In this document: piece after piece, positions 34,941 to 43,915 of the stretch
How positions within the stretch are numbered: position 1 is the first letter of the stretch
How the letters are laid out: every line of letters starts with the position of its first letter
Origin: CADEDH01 sp965216205
Lineage (GTDB): Bacteria > Actinomycetota > Acidimicrobiia > Acidimicrobiales > SZUA-35
Reading direction: 5' to 3'
Length of the DNA: 64,000 nucleotides
Assembly (NCBI GenBank): GCA_965216205.1
Contig: OZ244139.1
Span: forward strand, 4,092,001 to 4,156,000
Made by a program: the position numbers and the translations under genes
The notes under the pieces: model-generated
What the model was told of the DNA's origin: nothing
Seen by the model: the letters and a program-made list of their open reading frames with translations, nothing else
The model's database searches: none

Positions 34941-35825
34941 CTAGTGAGGAGTCGCTGCGGTGAGCTCGTACCGTCGGCGTTGGCGTCGGCGGAAGGTGGT
35001 GAGCTCGGTGACGCCCCGGGCGTTCAGTTCCGCCTCCAGCACGTCGAAGCCGTGGCCGAGGTGCTCGGCGGTGTGCGCATCGCTGGCGGTCGTGATGGCC
35101 AGGCCGGCGCTGAGGAGATCGTCGAGGAGGCCCCGACCGGGGTAGGTGTCACCCACCGGCTTCCGGAGCCCCGCCGAGGAGAGCTCGATCACCGGTGACG
35201 CCGAGGCGAGGCCATTCACGAGGCGCGCTTCGATCTCGGCCAACCGTGGAGGCCGGTGGCCAGCGACCTTGATGACATCGACGTGGGCGAGCACATCGAC
35301 CAGGCCGCTCGCGGCGAGGTCGAGAACATGATCGACGTACTGCGAGAACACGTCGTCGAGATCCCGCTCGGCCCAACGGCGAGCGAACGCCTCGTTGTCG
35401 TAGGCGTCGAAGAGCCACTCGTCGAGCCAGTGCACCGATCCCAGCAGCACGTCGAACGGGTACTCGTCGAGCACCGCCCTCATGGCGTCCATCGCTCCGG
35501 GGAGGTAATCGACCTCGAGCCCCACCAGGATCGGCAGGCCGGCCTCCTGCGCCTCGACGAGAACCTCGACATAGGCGTCGAGACCACCTCCCCCCTCGAC
35601 GTCGAGCACGTGCTCCGTCGCCTCGGCGACGTCTCCCGTCAGCGGTCGGTCCCAGTGCGGAAGCACCTCGCTGACGATGCGATCGAAGCGGTGCGAGTGC
35701 TCGGTGATCGCGATCTCCGCGATGCCCCTCGACCGTGCCACCTCGCAGTAGGCGCCGATCTGGTCGAGGGTCGGCGTCGCCGTGCCGGGTCGATGCGGCC
35801 AGACGTGGGTGTGAAGATCGAGCAC
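34941..35825 (-). CDS. PHP-domain phosphoesterase (histidinol-phosphatase-like)
   Basis: This 294-residue PHP protein has the metal motifs VLDLHTHVWPHR (motif I), IAITEHSHRFDR (motif II), and later LGSVHWLDEW, VLAHVDVIKVAGHRP and TASDAHTAEHLG. Together these supply the tri-metal site. The family includes HisK-type histidinol phosphatases; the true substrate here is uncertain. The GTG at 35825 is the only start close to motif I. It is divergent from the XRE-type gene and heads a leftward unit with DUF3291. Confidence 0.82.
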   Translation of the reverse strand: MLDLHTHVWPHRPGTATPTLDQIGAYCEVARSRGIAEIAITEHSHRFDRIVSEVLPHWDRPLTGDVAEATEHVLDVEGGGGLDAYVEVLVEAQEAGLPILVGLEVDYLPGAMDAMRAVLDEYPFDVLLGSVHWLDEWLFDAYDNEAFARRWAERDLDDVFSQYVDHVLDLAASGLVDVLAHVDVIKVAGHRPPRLAEIEARLVNGLASASPVIELSSAGLRKPVGDTYPGRGLLDDLLSAGLAITTASDAHTAEHLGHGFDVLEAELNARGVTELTTFRRRQRRRYELTAATPH

Positions 35826-35888
35826 CGATCGATGATCGCGCACCCGGGCCTGTTGACGAAGCCGGCAGCGAGGGCGACGATCGGGGCC

Positions 35889-36338
35889 GTGGACCGACCG
35901 TCGCCGACAGCGGATCAGCCGACGAGCACATCGCCGACCGGCCAATTCGATCTTCGAGCCCTCTTCCTCGCCGCAGATGCCGAACGGGAGCGCGGGGGTG
36001 CGAGCTGGGCGGCGCTGGCTCGTCAGATCGGCGTGGCCGCCTCGACGATGCGCCGCTACGAGCATGCGGCTGACGCCGAAGCCGACGGCGTGCTCGCCGT
36101 CGTCGCCTGGTTGGGCGCGGCCCCCGAGGACTACCTCACCGGCGTCGCGGCACCCGGGGAGCGGTTGGCCGCCACCGCCGGTGGGCACATCCGGGTCGAC
36201 ATGGAACTGGTCGCCGCCGCCGAGGGCGACCCACGCGGTGCCCAGGGCCGCACCCGCACCACCATCCAGCGGCTCGTGGAGGTCACCCAGCGAGCAGGTC
36301 GACCCGTGGCGTCGCTGACCCGCATCAGCGAGCTGTAG
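35889..36338 (+). CDS. XRE-like helix-turn-helix protein
   Basis: This 149-residue protein has a Cro/C1-type helix-turn-helix at about residues 22-75 (GGASWAALARQIGVAASTMR, then LAVVAWLGAAPEDYL). A basic tail with RTRTTIQRLVEVTQRAGRPV follows. It opens at a GTG 64 bp from the PHP start on the other strand and may autoregulate or control that unit. An in-frame extension upstream runs antisense through the PHP gene and is rejected. Confidence 0.68.
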   Translation: MDRPSPTADQPTSTSPTGQFDLRALFLAADAERERGGASWAALARQIGVAASTMRRYEHAADAEADGVLAVVAWLGAAPEDYLTGVAAPGERLAATAGGHIRVDMELVAAAEGDPRGAQGRTRTTIQRLVEVTQRAGRPVASLTRISEL

Positions 36339-36366
36339 GTCGGACGACGACCCGCGCCGGTGACCG

Positions 36367-37263
36367 TCAGCGGTCCTCGAGCGTCCAGCCCCGCTCGTTG
36401 GTGGTCAGCGGCACGAAGCCGAGACGATGGAGAATCGCCAGGTACTCGGGCGGGTGCACATCGTCGGCGTAGTAGTCGATGAGTCGCTCGACGCCGCCGA
36501 GCAGCAACCAGTCGGCGGCGGCCGACAGCAGCGCCGGCATGACCGACTCGAGATCGTGGGACTCCGTGGCGAAGAGATTGCCGACATCGGTCCAGGTGGT
36601 CGCCGTCGTGCTGCGGGCGAGGGCCTGGTCGATCTCGCCCACCTCGATGTAGCCGAGGTGCCCGCGGTCGCCGACCAGGTCGAACCGGGCGCCCAGCACC
36701 CCGACCGAGCGGTGGACCTCGGCCCCGCCGACGTGGTGACCTACGAGATCACCGCACCTGGCCACCAGGACCGTCTCGGTTCTGTCCGGCCCGTCGAAGC
36801 CCGCCCCGACGAGGAGCGAACGGACGTGGGGCCAGCTGTCGGGAACGCCGTAGCAGCCAGGGGCCGGCAGGACGCCATCGGCGTAGATCCGGCTCGGCGC
36901 CCACGATCGAGCGCGGTCGAGAGCGGCGCCGAGCAGTCGCTCGCCCGCCTCCACGGCCATGGGCGCGACCACGAGCCAACGGATCTCAGCCGCCGACCGG
37001 TATCCCTCCCGGACCTTCTGGTCAGCGCCGAAGCGGTGCAGGAGGCACGCCCCGACGACCGCCTCGTCCTGGACCGCGACGAGACCGCAGCGCTGCACCA
37101 CCCACGGATCGACGATCAGCTCGCCCGGCTCCCGCTCGAGCTGGCTGAGGACGACGTTGGTGGACAGCGCCACCCCGGGCAGCACGGACGAGACGTGCAG
37201 GTTGACCAGCGCGGTCAGTTGGTCACGATCACTGCGGCTGAACTCCCGCACGACGAGCGACAT
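36367..37263 (-). CDS. GNAT-family acetyltransferase, large form
   Basis: The 298-residue protein starts with a GNAT-like domain (VVREFSRSDRDQLTALVNLH, RWLVVAPMAVEAGERLLGAA) that contains the acetyl-CoA-binding region. It continues with a second GNAT-like half (LGYIEVGEIDQALARST, and LIDYYADDVHPPEYLAILHR near the end). A tandem-GNAT layout is likely. Start ATG at 37263 has AGGGGG eight bases upstream. The substrate is unknown. Confidence 0.75.
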   Translation of the reverse strand: MSLVVREFSRSDRDQLTALVNLHVSSVLPGVALSTNVVLSQLEREPGELIVDPWVVQRCGLVAVQDEAVVGACLLHRFGADQKVREGYRSAAEIRWLVVAPMAVEAGERLLGAALDRARSWAPSRIYADGVLPAPGCYGVPDSWPHVRSLLVGAGFDGPDRTETVLVARCGDLVGHHVGGAEVHRSVGVLGARFDLVGDRGHLGYIEVGEIDQALARSTTATTWTDVGNLFATESHDLESVMPALLSAAADWLLLGGVERLIDYYADDVHPPEYLAILHRLGFVPLTTNERGWTLEDR

Positions 37264-37406
37264 GGCGAAGCCCCCTGGAACAAGCGATTGGCATGTCGCC
37301 GCCTCCGGTGCGGTGCGACCACGATCCTAGCCCGTCGGCCTGTGCAACGACGCCAGCCAGAGCGACGCGAGGCACAACATCCCCAGCCTTTGCCGGGCCA
37401 GCGCTC

Positions 37407-38867
37407 TCAGATCAGCGTCGGCGGCTCGGCGGGGCCTGGCACCCGGTCGAGGTCGCCGTAGGTGGCCCACGCCTCGGCCAGTCGGGTGACCCCGGCCCGC
37501 AGCACATCGGGCGGTGCCGTGAACGGGATCCGTAGGTGGTCGTCGGTCGGCGCAGAGAACTCGTGGCCGCCAGCCACCGCCACCCCGTAGCGGGCCGCGT
37601 GCTTCCCGAAGCTCGACCCCGACCCCCGCGGCAACCCGACCCACGCCACGAGGCCCCCGTCGACCACGGGCACGTCCCACTCGGGCAACTGGCGGGCGAG
37701 CTCGTGAACCAGCACCTCGTGCTGCTCGACGAGCTGGGCCACCCTGGCCTGCACCACCTCGTCGAAGTGCTCGAGCACCCGCAACGCCATGAGCTGTGAT
37801 GGCAGTGGCGAATAGAGATCGGCGAGGGCCTTGGCCGAGCGGAGGCGCTGGGCGGCCTGCACGTCGGCCCGCACCCATCCGATCCGGAGGCCGGGCCAGG
37901 CGATCTTGTTGATCGAATCGACCACGAAGTGCGCCGCCCCCGGCGTCTCGGCGGCGAGGGGTCGTGGCACCCTGCCGTCGAACGCGAGGTGGGCCGTGAC
38001 CCGATCCTCCACCAGCGGCACGCCGTAGTCGGCGGCCAGACCGGCCACCGCCTCCCGCCGGGCGGGCGTCAGCCGGGTGCCGGTCGGGTTGTGATGATGG
38101 GGGTTGAGACCGATGAACGCCGGCCGGAGCCGCTCGATCGCAGCCGCCAGCTCGTCGGGGATGACGCCGTGTCGGTCCATCGCCACCCCGTAGGTCCTGG
38201 CCCCGGCCGCCTCCACGGTCCCAGCGAGCCCCGGCCAGGTGGTCGACTCGGTCAACACCACGTCACTCGGGCCAGCGAGCAGGTTCCCCACGAGGGCGAT
38301 CGCCTGTTGGGCCCCGCTCGTGACCACGACCTGCTCGGGCTCGGTGGTCAGCCCCGATTCGGTGATGTGGTCGGCGATCGCCCGCCGCAGGGCTCGGAGG
38401 CCGGCGGGCTCCGCCGTGTCGAGGTCGGGGCCGTGATCGGTGTAGCGGACCGACTGGACCAACTCGAGCACGCGGGGCAGCACGGTTGCGGTGGCGAGCA
38501 GGAGGTTGATCGACGACTCGGGCCCTGCGAACAACTGATCGCCGGGAACCTCCCCAGCGCCGACGTCGCCGGTGGGGCTGGCGACGACGTGGGTGCCGCT
38601 CCCCTGCGTCCGCTGCACCCGACCGTCGGAACGGAGGCGATCGTAGGCGGCGACCACCGTTCCCCGAGACACCGACAGCTCCGCTGCGAGCGTCCGCTCG
38701 GCGGGGAGTCGGTCGTGGTGGCGGAACACGCCCTGGGTGATCAGCCGCTCGAGGCCGTCGGCCAGCTGGTGATAGAGCGGCGCTGCACCGTCCGACCACC
38801 GGCCCAACCGCGCCGCAACGTCGGAAGCGTCCAATTTCCGCTGATTGGATCTAGGGTCGTGGTCCAC
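37407..38867 (-). CDS. MocR/GntR-type regulator with aminotransferase domain
   Basis: This 486-residue MocR protein has a GntR winged helix at about residues 28-95 (LYHQLADGLERLITQGVFRH, TLAAELSVSRGTVVAAYDRL). A fold-type I aminotransferase domain follows, with NPHHHNPTGTRLTP and the PLP-binding lysine in DSINKIAWPGLRIGW. MocR proteins sense PLP or amino compounds and often control adjacent transporters or PLP synthesis. The GTG start at 38867 lies within one of two direct-repeat boxes. The target may be itself or the small gene divergent from it. Confidence 0.88.
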   Translation of the reverse strand: MDHDPRSNQRKLDASDVAARLGRWSDGAAPLYHQLADGLERLITQGVFRHHDRLPAERTLAAELSVSRGTVVAAYDRLRSDGRVQRTQGSGTHVVASPTGDVGAGEVPGDQLFAGPESSINLLLATATVLPRVLELVQSVRYTDHGPDLDTAEPAGLRALRRAIADHITESGLTTEPEQVVVTSGAQQAIALVGNLLAGPSDVVLTESTTWPGLAGTVEAAGARTYGVAMDRHGVIPDELAAAIERLRPAFIGLNPHHHNPTGTRLTPARREAVAGLAADYGVPLVEDRVTAHLAFDGRVPRPLAAETPGAAHFVVDSINKIAWPGLRIGWVRADVQAAQRLRSAKALADLYSPLPSQLMALRVLEHFDEVVQARVAQLVEQHEVLVHELARQLPEWDVPVVDGGLVAWVGLPRGSGSSFGKHAARYGVAVAGGHEFSAPTDDHLRIPFTAPPDVLRAGVTRLAEAWATYGDLDRVPGPAEPPTLI

Positions 38868-38887
38868 TGCCTGCGATCATAGTCCAA
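38860..38887 (-). promoter_or_regulatory. Direct-repeat boxes at the MocR promoter
   Basis: On the minus strand TTGGACTA (38880-38887) and GTGGACCA (38860-38867) are spaced 20 bp apart, two helical turns. Direct repeats of this type bind MocR dimers. A TATGAT -10 box (minus strand, 38876-38881) lies in this segment, eight bases before the GTG start. Confidence 0.55.
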
Positions 38888-39330
38888 TGATTCAAAACCG
38901 TCCACGCCGACAGTCAGAGATCACCAACACTCGGACCATTGCACGCCGCTCAACGGCAGCTAGCCATGCCACTTCAGTGGAATTGGCCCATGTGTTGGCT
39001 GAGCTCGACGCGGAGGAACTGGCCCGCTGGCGCCCCGAGCTCGTGGTGGCCGCCGGCGATCTCGCCCTCGCCGCTGGGATGGCTTGGCGTGTCGATCCGG
39101 ACGAGGCGACGATGGCGCTCGCCCGCATCGTTGCCCATCTCGCCGTCACCTCCCCCACCGCGGCATCGGCGCTGGCCGGGCATCTGATCACCGCGATCGG
39201 CCTCGCCCGCGGCGTCAGTTCAGGGCCGAGCCCCCAGCCCGCACCGCATCGCGATCAGGACGAGATCGGCTGGACGGTGGGATCGAGGGCGATGAGCTCG
39301 TCCAACGGCATCGGGCGACCGAGCAGGTAG
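38887..39330 (+). CDS. Hypothetical helical protein
   Basis: The product (147 residues) has a basic N-terminus and a helical central part: LAHVLAELDAEELARWRPEL, then MALARIVAHLAVTSPTAASA. A low-complexity tail follows that overlaps the end of the GGDEF-EAL gene on the other strand by 76 bases. No family is recognised. The ATG at 38887 lies next to the MocR boxes. The tail may be read-through after an eroded stop. Confidence 0.4.
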   Translation: MIQNRPRRQSEITNTRTIARRSTAASHATSVELAHVLAELDAEELARWRPELVVAAGDLALAAGMAWRVDPDEATMALARIVAHLAVTSPTAASALAGHLITAIGLARGVSSGPSPQPAPHRDQDEIGWTVGSRAMSSSNGIGRPSR

Positions 39331-41060
39331 CCCTGGCCCTTCGGGATCCCGATCTGGCGGCACACCTCGAGCTCCTCCTCCCGCTCGATGCCTTCGGCCA
39401 GCGTGTCGATGCCGAGGTCGTTCGACAATCTCGACAACCCCCTGACGACCGTCCGCATGGTCTCACTCTCGACCATGCCGGCGATCATCGAACGGTCGAA
39501 CTTGATCGAGTGCACGGGGAACTGGTTGAAGTAGCTCAACACGTTGTGACCAGTTCCGAAGTCGTCGAGGCCGATGATCACACCCTGCGCGCCGAGGTCC
39601 CGCAGGGCCTGCTCCGCCACCGTGCCCGGGGCGACCGATCCCGACTCGACGAGCTCCACGATCACGTCGGTTGGCTGCAGGCCGTGCTTGGCGAGGACGA
39701 CCTGATGGATCGTGGCGTAGTTGACGCATTGGAGCTGGGTGGTGGTGAGGTTGAGGGCGAGTGCCTTGTCGCGCCACGCGGGGATCCGTGCCCGCAAGAG
39801 GGACAGGTCCTCAGCGGTCCGGTTCAGCGACCAGCGGGTGAACCGGTCGACCAGACCGTTGACCTCGACGCGCTCGATGATGAGCGGTGGCGCCACCGGC
39901 CCGTGCACGGGATGACTCCACCGCAACAGCGCCTCGCAGCCGAGGATCTCGCCGTCGCTCAACCGGCGGACCGGTTGATAGTGGTGAAGCAACTCGCCGT
40001 TGTCGATAGCGTCGCCGATGTCGCGGTCGACCGCCCCCACGAGATCGGCCTGGCGACGGATCTCGTCGTCGGCCACCGCGACCCGATCGTTCGAGCGCTT
40101 GGCCCGATACATCGCCAGATCGGCTTCGGTGAGCAGCCGCTCCACCGACGTCGACCAGTCGAGCGAGCGGGTGACCCCCACGCTCGGGCGAACGACGATC
40201 TTGGCCGCATCAATCTGCAGCGGCTCCTCGCAGGCGTCGACCAGCCGCCGGGCGATGGTCATCGCTGAGCGCTCGTCGGTGTAGGACTCCAACAGCACGA
40301 GGAACTCGTCGCCCCCGAGCCGGCCCAGCAGGTCATCGGTCCGGATGGCGGCCCGGAAGCGGCGGGCCACCTGGCGGAGGGCCTCGTCGCCGGCGAGGTG
40401 ACCGTAGGCGTCGTTGAGGCGCTTGAACCCGTCGAGATCGAGGAAGAGGAGGCACGGCGGTGGACCGACCTCCTCCGCCAGCCGCTCGTTGAGCTCGCCG
40501 ATGATGGCCCGACGATTGAGCAGACCGGTCAGCTCGTCGGTCCTGGCGGTCTGCCTGGCCCGGTCGGTCTGGTCGTGGAGGCGGATGTAGGACGCGAGCA
40601 GGCTCGCCACCGCCTCGACGAGCGCGCAGCAGCGCTCGTCGAAGGCGTCGAGGCGGTGGCTCGCCAGGTTGACAGCGCCATGGATCTGCCCGCCGCTGAC
40701 CACGGGTACGTTCAACGCCGAGAGGAGCCCGCTGGCCCGGAGCATCACCGCATCGGCCGAGTTGGACCGTCGCAGATCCGGGGTGTTCTGCCGCCGACCG
40801 TCGGCGACGCAGGTACGAACGAGGTCGTAGTCGGCCGGTAGGACCGTCGTGACGAGCCGCTGCTCTCGGTCGCCGTCCGCGAGGACGATCAGGCTCAGAT
40901 CACCGTCGTCGGAGAGGACGATGCTCGCCCGGTCGGCCTCGACGATCGACGGCAGCCAACGAGCGGTCACACCGAGCACCTCGTCGAAGGAGTCGGACGC
41001 GGCGAGGTCGGCGAGAAAGCCGAGCGGGAGGAGGACGCGCGCCGCTGGATCCGGGTCCAT
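39255..41060 (-). CDS. GAF-GGDEF-EAL cyclic-di-GMP enzyme
   Basis: This 601-residue protein has a GAF domain at about residues 20-160. A diguanylate cyclase domain follows with intact GGDEF (249-253) and the inhibitory RxxD site at Arg240-Asp243. The phosphodiesterase domain has EALLRW (Glu376), Asn437, Glu469 and the DDFG pair Asp499/Asp500. Both activities could therefore be retained, making and breaking cyclic di-GMP under GAF control. There is no membrane segment. The ATG at 41060 directly follows GGGGA, an unusually short spacer, so the exact start is uncertain. Confidence 0.88.
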   Translation of the reverse strand: MDPDPAARVLLPLGFLADLAASDSFDEVLGVTARWLPSIVEADRASIVLSDDGDLSLIVLADGDREQRLVTTVLPADYDLVRTCVADGRRQNTPDLRRSNSADAVMLRASGLLSALNVPVVSGGQIHGAVNLASHRLDAFDERCCALVEAVASLLASYIRLHDQTDRARQTARTDELTGLLNRRAIIGELNERLAEEVGPPPCLLFLDLDGFKRLNDAYGHLAGDEALRQVARRFRAAIRTDDLLGRLGGDEFLVLLESYTDERSAMTIARRLVDACEEPLQIDAAKIVVRPSVGVTRSLDWSTSVERLLTEADLAMYRAKRSNDRVAVADDEIRRQADLVGAVDRDIGDAIDNGELLHHYQPVRRLSDGEILGCEALLRWSHPVHGPVAPPLIIERVEVNGLVDRFTRWSLNRTAEDLSLLRARIPAWRDKALALNLTTTQLQCVNYATIHQVVLAKHGLQPTDVIVELVESGSVAPGTVAEQALRDLGAQGVIIGLDDFGTGHNVLSYFNQFPVHSIKFDRSMIAGMVESETMRTVVRGLSRLSNDLGIDTLAEGIEREEELEVCRQIGIPKGQGYLLGRPMPLDELIALDPTVQPISS

Positions 41061-41120
41061 TCCCCACTGATCGGCCCGGGCCGGACCGCGATGAGGTGGC
41101 CTCGACACATCCCAGCCGAT

Positions 41121-41140
41121 CCCCCAGGGGTCTTTGGGGG
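41121..41140. terminator. Hairpin between divergent genes
   Basis: CCCCCA pairs with TGGGGG around an 8-base loop in the 126-bp divergent region between the GGDEF-EAL and acyltransferase genes. No U-tract follows in a useful position, so its role could be regulatory rather than terminating. Confidence 0.25.
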
Positions 41141-41186
41141 TTTGACCGGGCTCCCCCGAGGCCCCCCGTCTGGCTCACTTGGCGTC

Positions 41187-42569
41187 ATGACCACCACACC
41201 GATCCACGCCGGACCGCTCGACGAGTCCGGCAACCGGGCCATACTGCTCACCGATCTCGCCGCCAGCGCCAAGCCCGACCGCAACCGGGCTGTCGACTGC
41301 TATCGGGCCGTTGCAATGCTCGCCGTGGCCGTCGGCCACTGGCTGGCCATCGCGATCGCGGTCGACGGCGACGGCGGCCTGGTCGCCGGCAACGCGCTGG
41401 AGTTCAGGCCAGAGCTCTCCTGGCTCAGTTGGGTGTTCCAGGTGATGCCGTTGTTCTTCGTGGTCGGCGGGTTCTCGAGCGCCATGTCGCTCGACGCACA
41501 CAACGCCCGGGGTGGCCGGCCCCAAGACTGGGTGATCGCACGCCTGCGGCGCATGGTCGCTCCCACCGCCGTCCTCGCCGGCACGTGGCTCTCGCTGCTC
41601 GTGGCTGGCCTCGCTCTCGACGCCACCTTCCAGCTCGGTCTCACCCCGCTGGTGGCAGCCGGTGCTGTCGGCGCTGCGATCCCCCTCTGGTTCCTGGCCA
41701 ACTACACGATCGACACGGCCATCGCCCCCTACGTGCTCCCCGCGTTCCGCCGATCACCCCGGCTGATGGCGGGCGTCGGCATCGGTCTCTTCGCAGCACT
41801 CGAGGCGCTCCGACTCGCCGATGTCGACGGGCCTCTCCACCACCTGCCCTACGCGAACTGGGTGCTCGGGTGGCTGCTGTTCCAGGTGCTCGGCTTCGCG
41901 TGGCGCGACCGTCTCCTCCCGACCGGCGGGCGGCTCGTCCTGGTGGCAGCCGGAATCTGGGCCGCTGCCGTCGCCGCGGTCACGATCGGCCCGTGGCCGG
42001 TCGCCATGGTCCACTTCCCCGGCCTCGAGAACAGCCCTACCCACCCGCCGTCGCTGGCCCTCATGCTCTTCGGCGCAGCTTATGCCACCACGGCGCTGAC
42101 CGCCGCCCCTGCCGTGTCGCGGTTCCTCACCGTCAACCGCCGGGCGTGGGCCGGCGTGGTGGCTGCCAACTCGGTGGCCATGTCGGTCTATCTGTGGCAC
42201 ATGACCGCTGCCGCGCTCGCCGGTGGCATCTTCTACGCCCTCGGCTGGCTGCCGACGGCCGAGATCGGATCGGCCGGCTGGTGGCTGCAGAAGTCGCCGC
42301 TGCTCATCGCCTCGGCGGTGGTGCTGGTGGGCATCGTGTCATGCGTGGCGAAGGTGGAGCGCCGCGCACTGCTCGCTCCCCGGAGCGACTGGCAGGGCGG
42401 CGAAGCATCGATGCTTCTCGTGGCCGCCGCCCTGTCGGTGGGGGTCAAGATGTGGGCCAACCCGAACGTCGTGTGGGTGACCCTCGGGATGACGGTCGTG
42501 ACCGTCCTCTGGCGCACGGGGATCCGCACGTCGGCCACGCCCGCCGCACCATCGCCGGTGCAGCCGTGA
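41187..42569 (+). CDS. Integral-membrane acyltransferase (acyltransferase-3 family)
   Basis: The 460-residue protein has about ten hydrophobic helices and the acyltransferase-3 pattern. RNRAVDCYRAVAMLAVAVGH includes the conserved R-x10-H motif, and helices with FFVVGGFSSAMSLDAHNA and VAMSVYLWHMTAAALAGGIF follow. Family members transfer acyl groups to sugars or cell-wall material at the membrane. The ATG at 41187 fits. It is followed by a secreted metallopeptidase gene, so a cell-envelope role is plausible. Confidence 0.8.
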   Translation: MTTTPIHAGPLDESGNRAILLTDLAASAKPDRNRAVDCYRAVAMLAVAVGHWLAIAIAVDGDGGLVAGNALEFRPELSWLSWVFQVMPLFFVVGGFSSAMSLDAHNARGGRPQDWVIARLRRMVAPTAVLAGTWLSLLVAGLALDATFQLGLTPLVAAGAVGAAIPLWFLANYTIDTAIAPYVLPAFRRSPRLMAGVGIGLFAALEALRLADVDGPLHHLPYANWVLGWLLFQVLGFAWRDRLLPTGGRLVLVAAGIWAAAVAAVTIGPWPVAMVHFPGLENSPTHPPSLALMLFGAAYATTALTAAPAVSRFLTVNRRAWAGVVAANSVAMSVYLWHMTAAALAGGIFYALGWLPTAEIGSAGWWLQKSPLLIASAVVLVGIVSCVAKVERRALLAPRSDWQGGEASMLLVAAALSVGVKMWANPNVVWVTLGMTVVTVLWRTGIRTSATPAAPSPVQP

Positions 42570-42774
42570 TCATGGCGGACACGGCGATGACGGCAGGGGC
42601 GGCCGCTCGCCACTGAGGCCCGAAGCGCTCTCCCACTTGGTACGGTCATCGACCGGTCGGCCCACCTGTCGAGGGTGGGCCTACCCATTGAGTCGGTCGG
42701 TCGGCGCCGCCTACCGTTCGACCGGGTTCCCGACGGAACCGTTGGTTGGCCCGGGGCAGCGATCGGTGAGGGTG

Positions 42775-43824
42775 ATGAGCAGGTCCGGGACGAGAGCAGG
42801 AGGGCGGGCGATCCTCGTGGCGATCACGCTGGCCGTGGCCGCGGTCGCCACGCACCAGCTCACCCCACCCTCGCTCGACGAGTCGCTCGAGCCGACCCGG
42901 ACGAACGCCGACCCCGGTGATGGCACCGGGGACCGCGCGCCCGGCCACCCATCGCCGACATCGGATATTGCCGAAGGAGCGCCCGCGGGGCCCGTCGCCA
43001 GCCGCGACGCGGCCTGGAGCGACGGTGCCACCACCGAGGCTCCGACCGCCAGCGAGTCCGGCGAACCAGCCACCGGCCCGGTCGGTACCCCCCTCGACGA
43101 CGAGCTGGACCTCCAGGGCCCACCGGTTGCCGCAACCCCTGGTCAGCCGGGAGCCGGCAGGGAGTGGGGGTCGGGGTCACGGTCGGTCGAACCGGTGCTC
43201 CGCCTCATCTACTTCGTCGAGGCCGACCGCGAGTTCGACCCGGACGCGGTCGATGCCATCGAACGGCAGGCGGTTGCGCTCCAGCGGTACTGGTACGACC
43301 AGTTCGGGGGCACGTTCCGGTTGCCCGCCGGTGGCGTCGACGTGGTCCACGGCGACCATCCGGCCAGGTGGTACGAGCAGACCGATGCGGGTGACAACCC
43401 CCGTTGGAACCGATTGACGAACATCCGCGACGAGGTACGGCGCGAGCTCGGCCTCCCCGACGACCCCTACGCGGTGAGAACCCTCACCTTCCCCGAGGCC
43501 CGGATCGACGGCCTCGTGGGAGCCAACCGGTACGAGGGGGCATGGATGGACGGCGACGACATCAGCTGCGTGAGCGGACTCGTGGAGACGACCCCCTACA
43601 CCTTCGACTACCCCGCCAGCTGCCTGGCCACCGTGGCCCATGAGCTCGGCCACGTCTACGGTCTCGGCCACGTGGGACCCGACGAGGACTGCATGCAGTA
43701 CGGCTTCTACCGCTACATCAGCGGCCAGACGCTGTGCGACTTCGGACCGGAGAACCGGGCAGTCGTGCAGGCCGACCCTCGCAACGTCGGCTGGCTCGAC
43801 GCCATCCCCGGCGACCGGGGCTGA
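42775..43824 (+). CDS. Secreted zinc metallopeptidase (metzincin-like)
   Basis: This 349-residue protein has an N-terminal signal or membrane anchor (GGRAILVAITLAVAAVATHQ) and an acidic, Pro/Thr-rich linker (about 30-140). The catalytic domain contains the HExxHxxGxxH motif HELGHVYGLGH (His289, Glu290, His293, His299), followed by ASCLAT-type cysteines before and DEDCMQYG after it. The methionine in DCMQYG may be the Met-turn. The peptidase target is unknown. ATG at 42775 precedes the signal sequence. Confidence 0.8.
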   Translation: MSRSGTRAGGRAILVAITLAVAAVATHQLTPPSLDESLEPTRTNADPGDGTGDRAPGHPSPTSDIAEGAPAGPVASRDAAWSDGATTEAPTASESGEPATGPVGTPLDDELDLQGPPVAATPGQPGAGREWGSGSRSVEPVLRLIYFVEADREFDPDAVDAIERQAVALQRYWYDQFGGTFRLPAGGVDVVHGDHPARWYEQTDAGDNPRWNRLTNIRDEVRRELGLPDDPYAVRTLTFPEARIDGLVGANRYEGAWMDGDDISCVSGLVETTPYTFDYPASCLATVAHELGHVYGLGHVGPDEDCMQYGFYRYISGQTLCDFGPENRAVVQADPRNVGWLDAIPGDRG

Positions 43825-43915
43825 TCCCCTCGGCGCACGCCGCCGTCACGACCCGTGCAAGGACTGGCCCTCACCCGGTGCACGCCGCCCGCACGACCCG
43901 ACCGAGAAACGGCGC

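Noticed and set aside
41096..42616. 506-residue alternative frame over the acyltransferase
   Set aside because: It is arginine-rich and lacks hydrophobic helices, while the other frame has a clear membrane protein.
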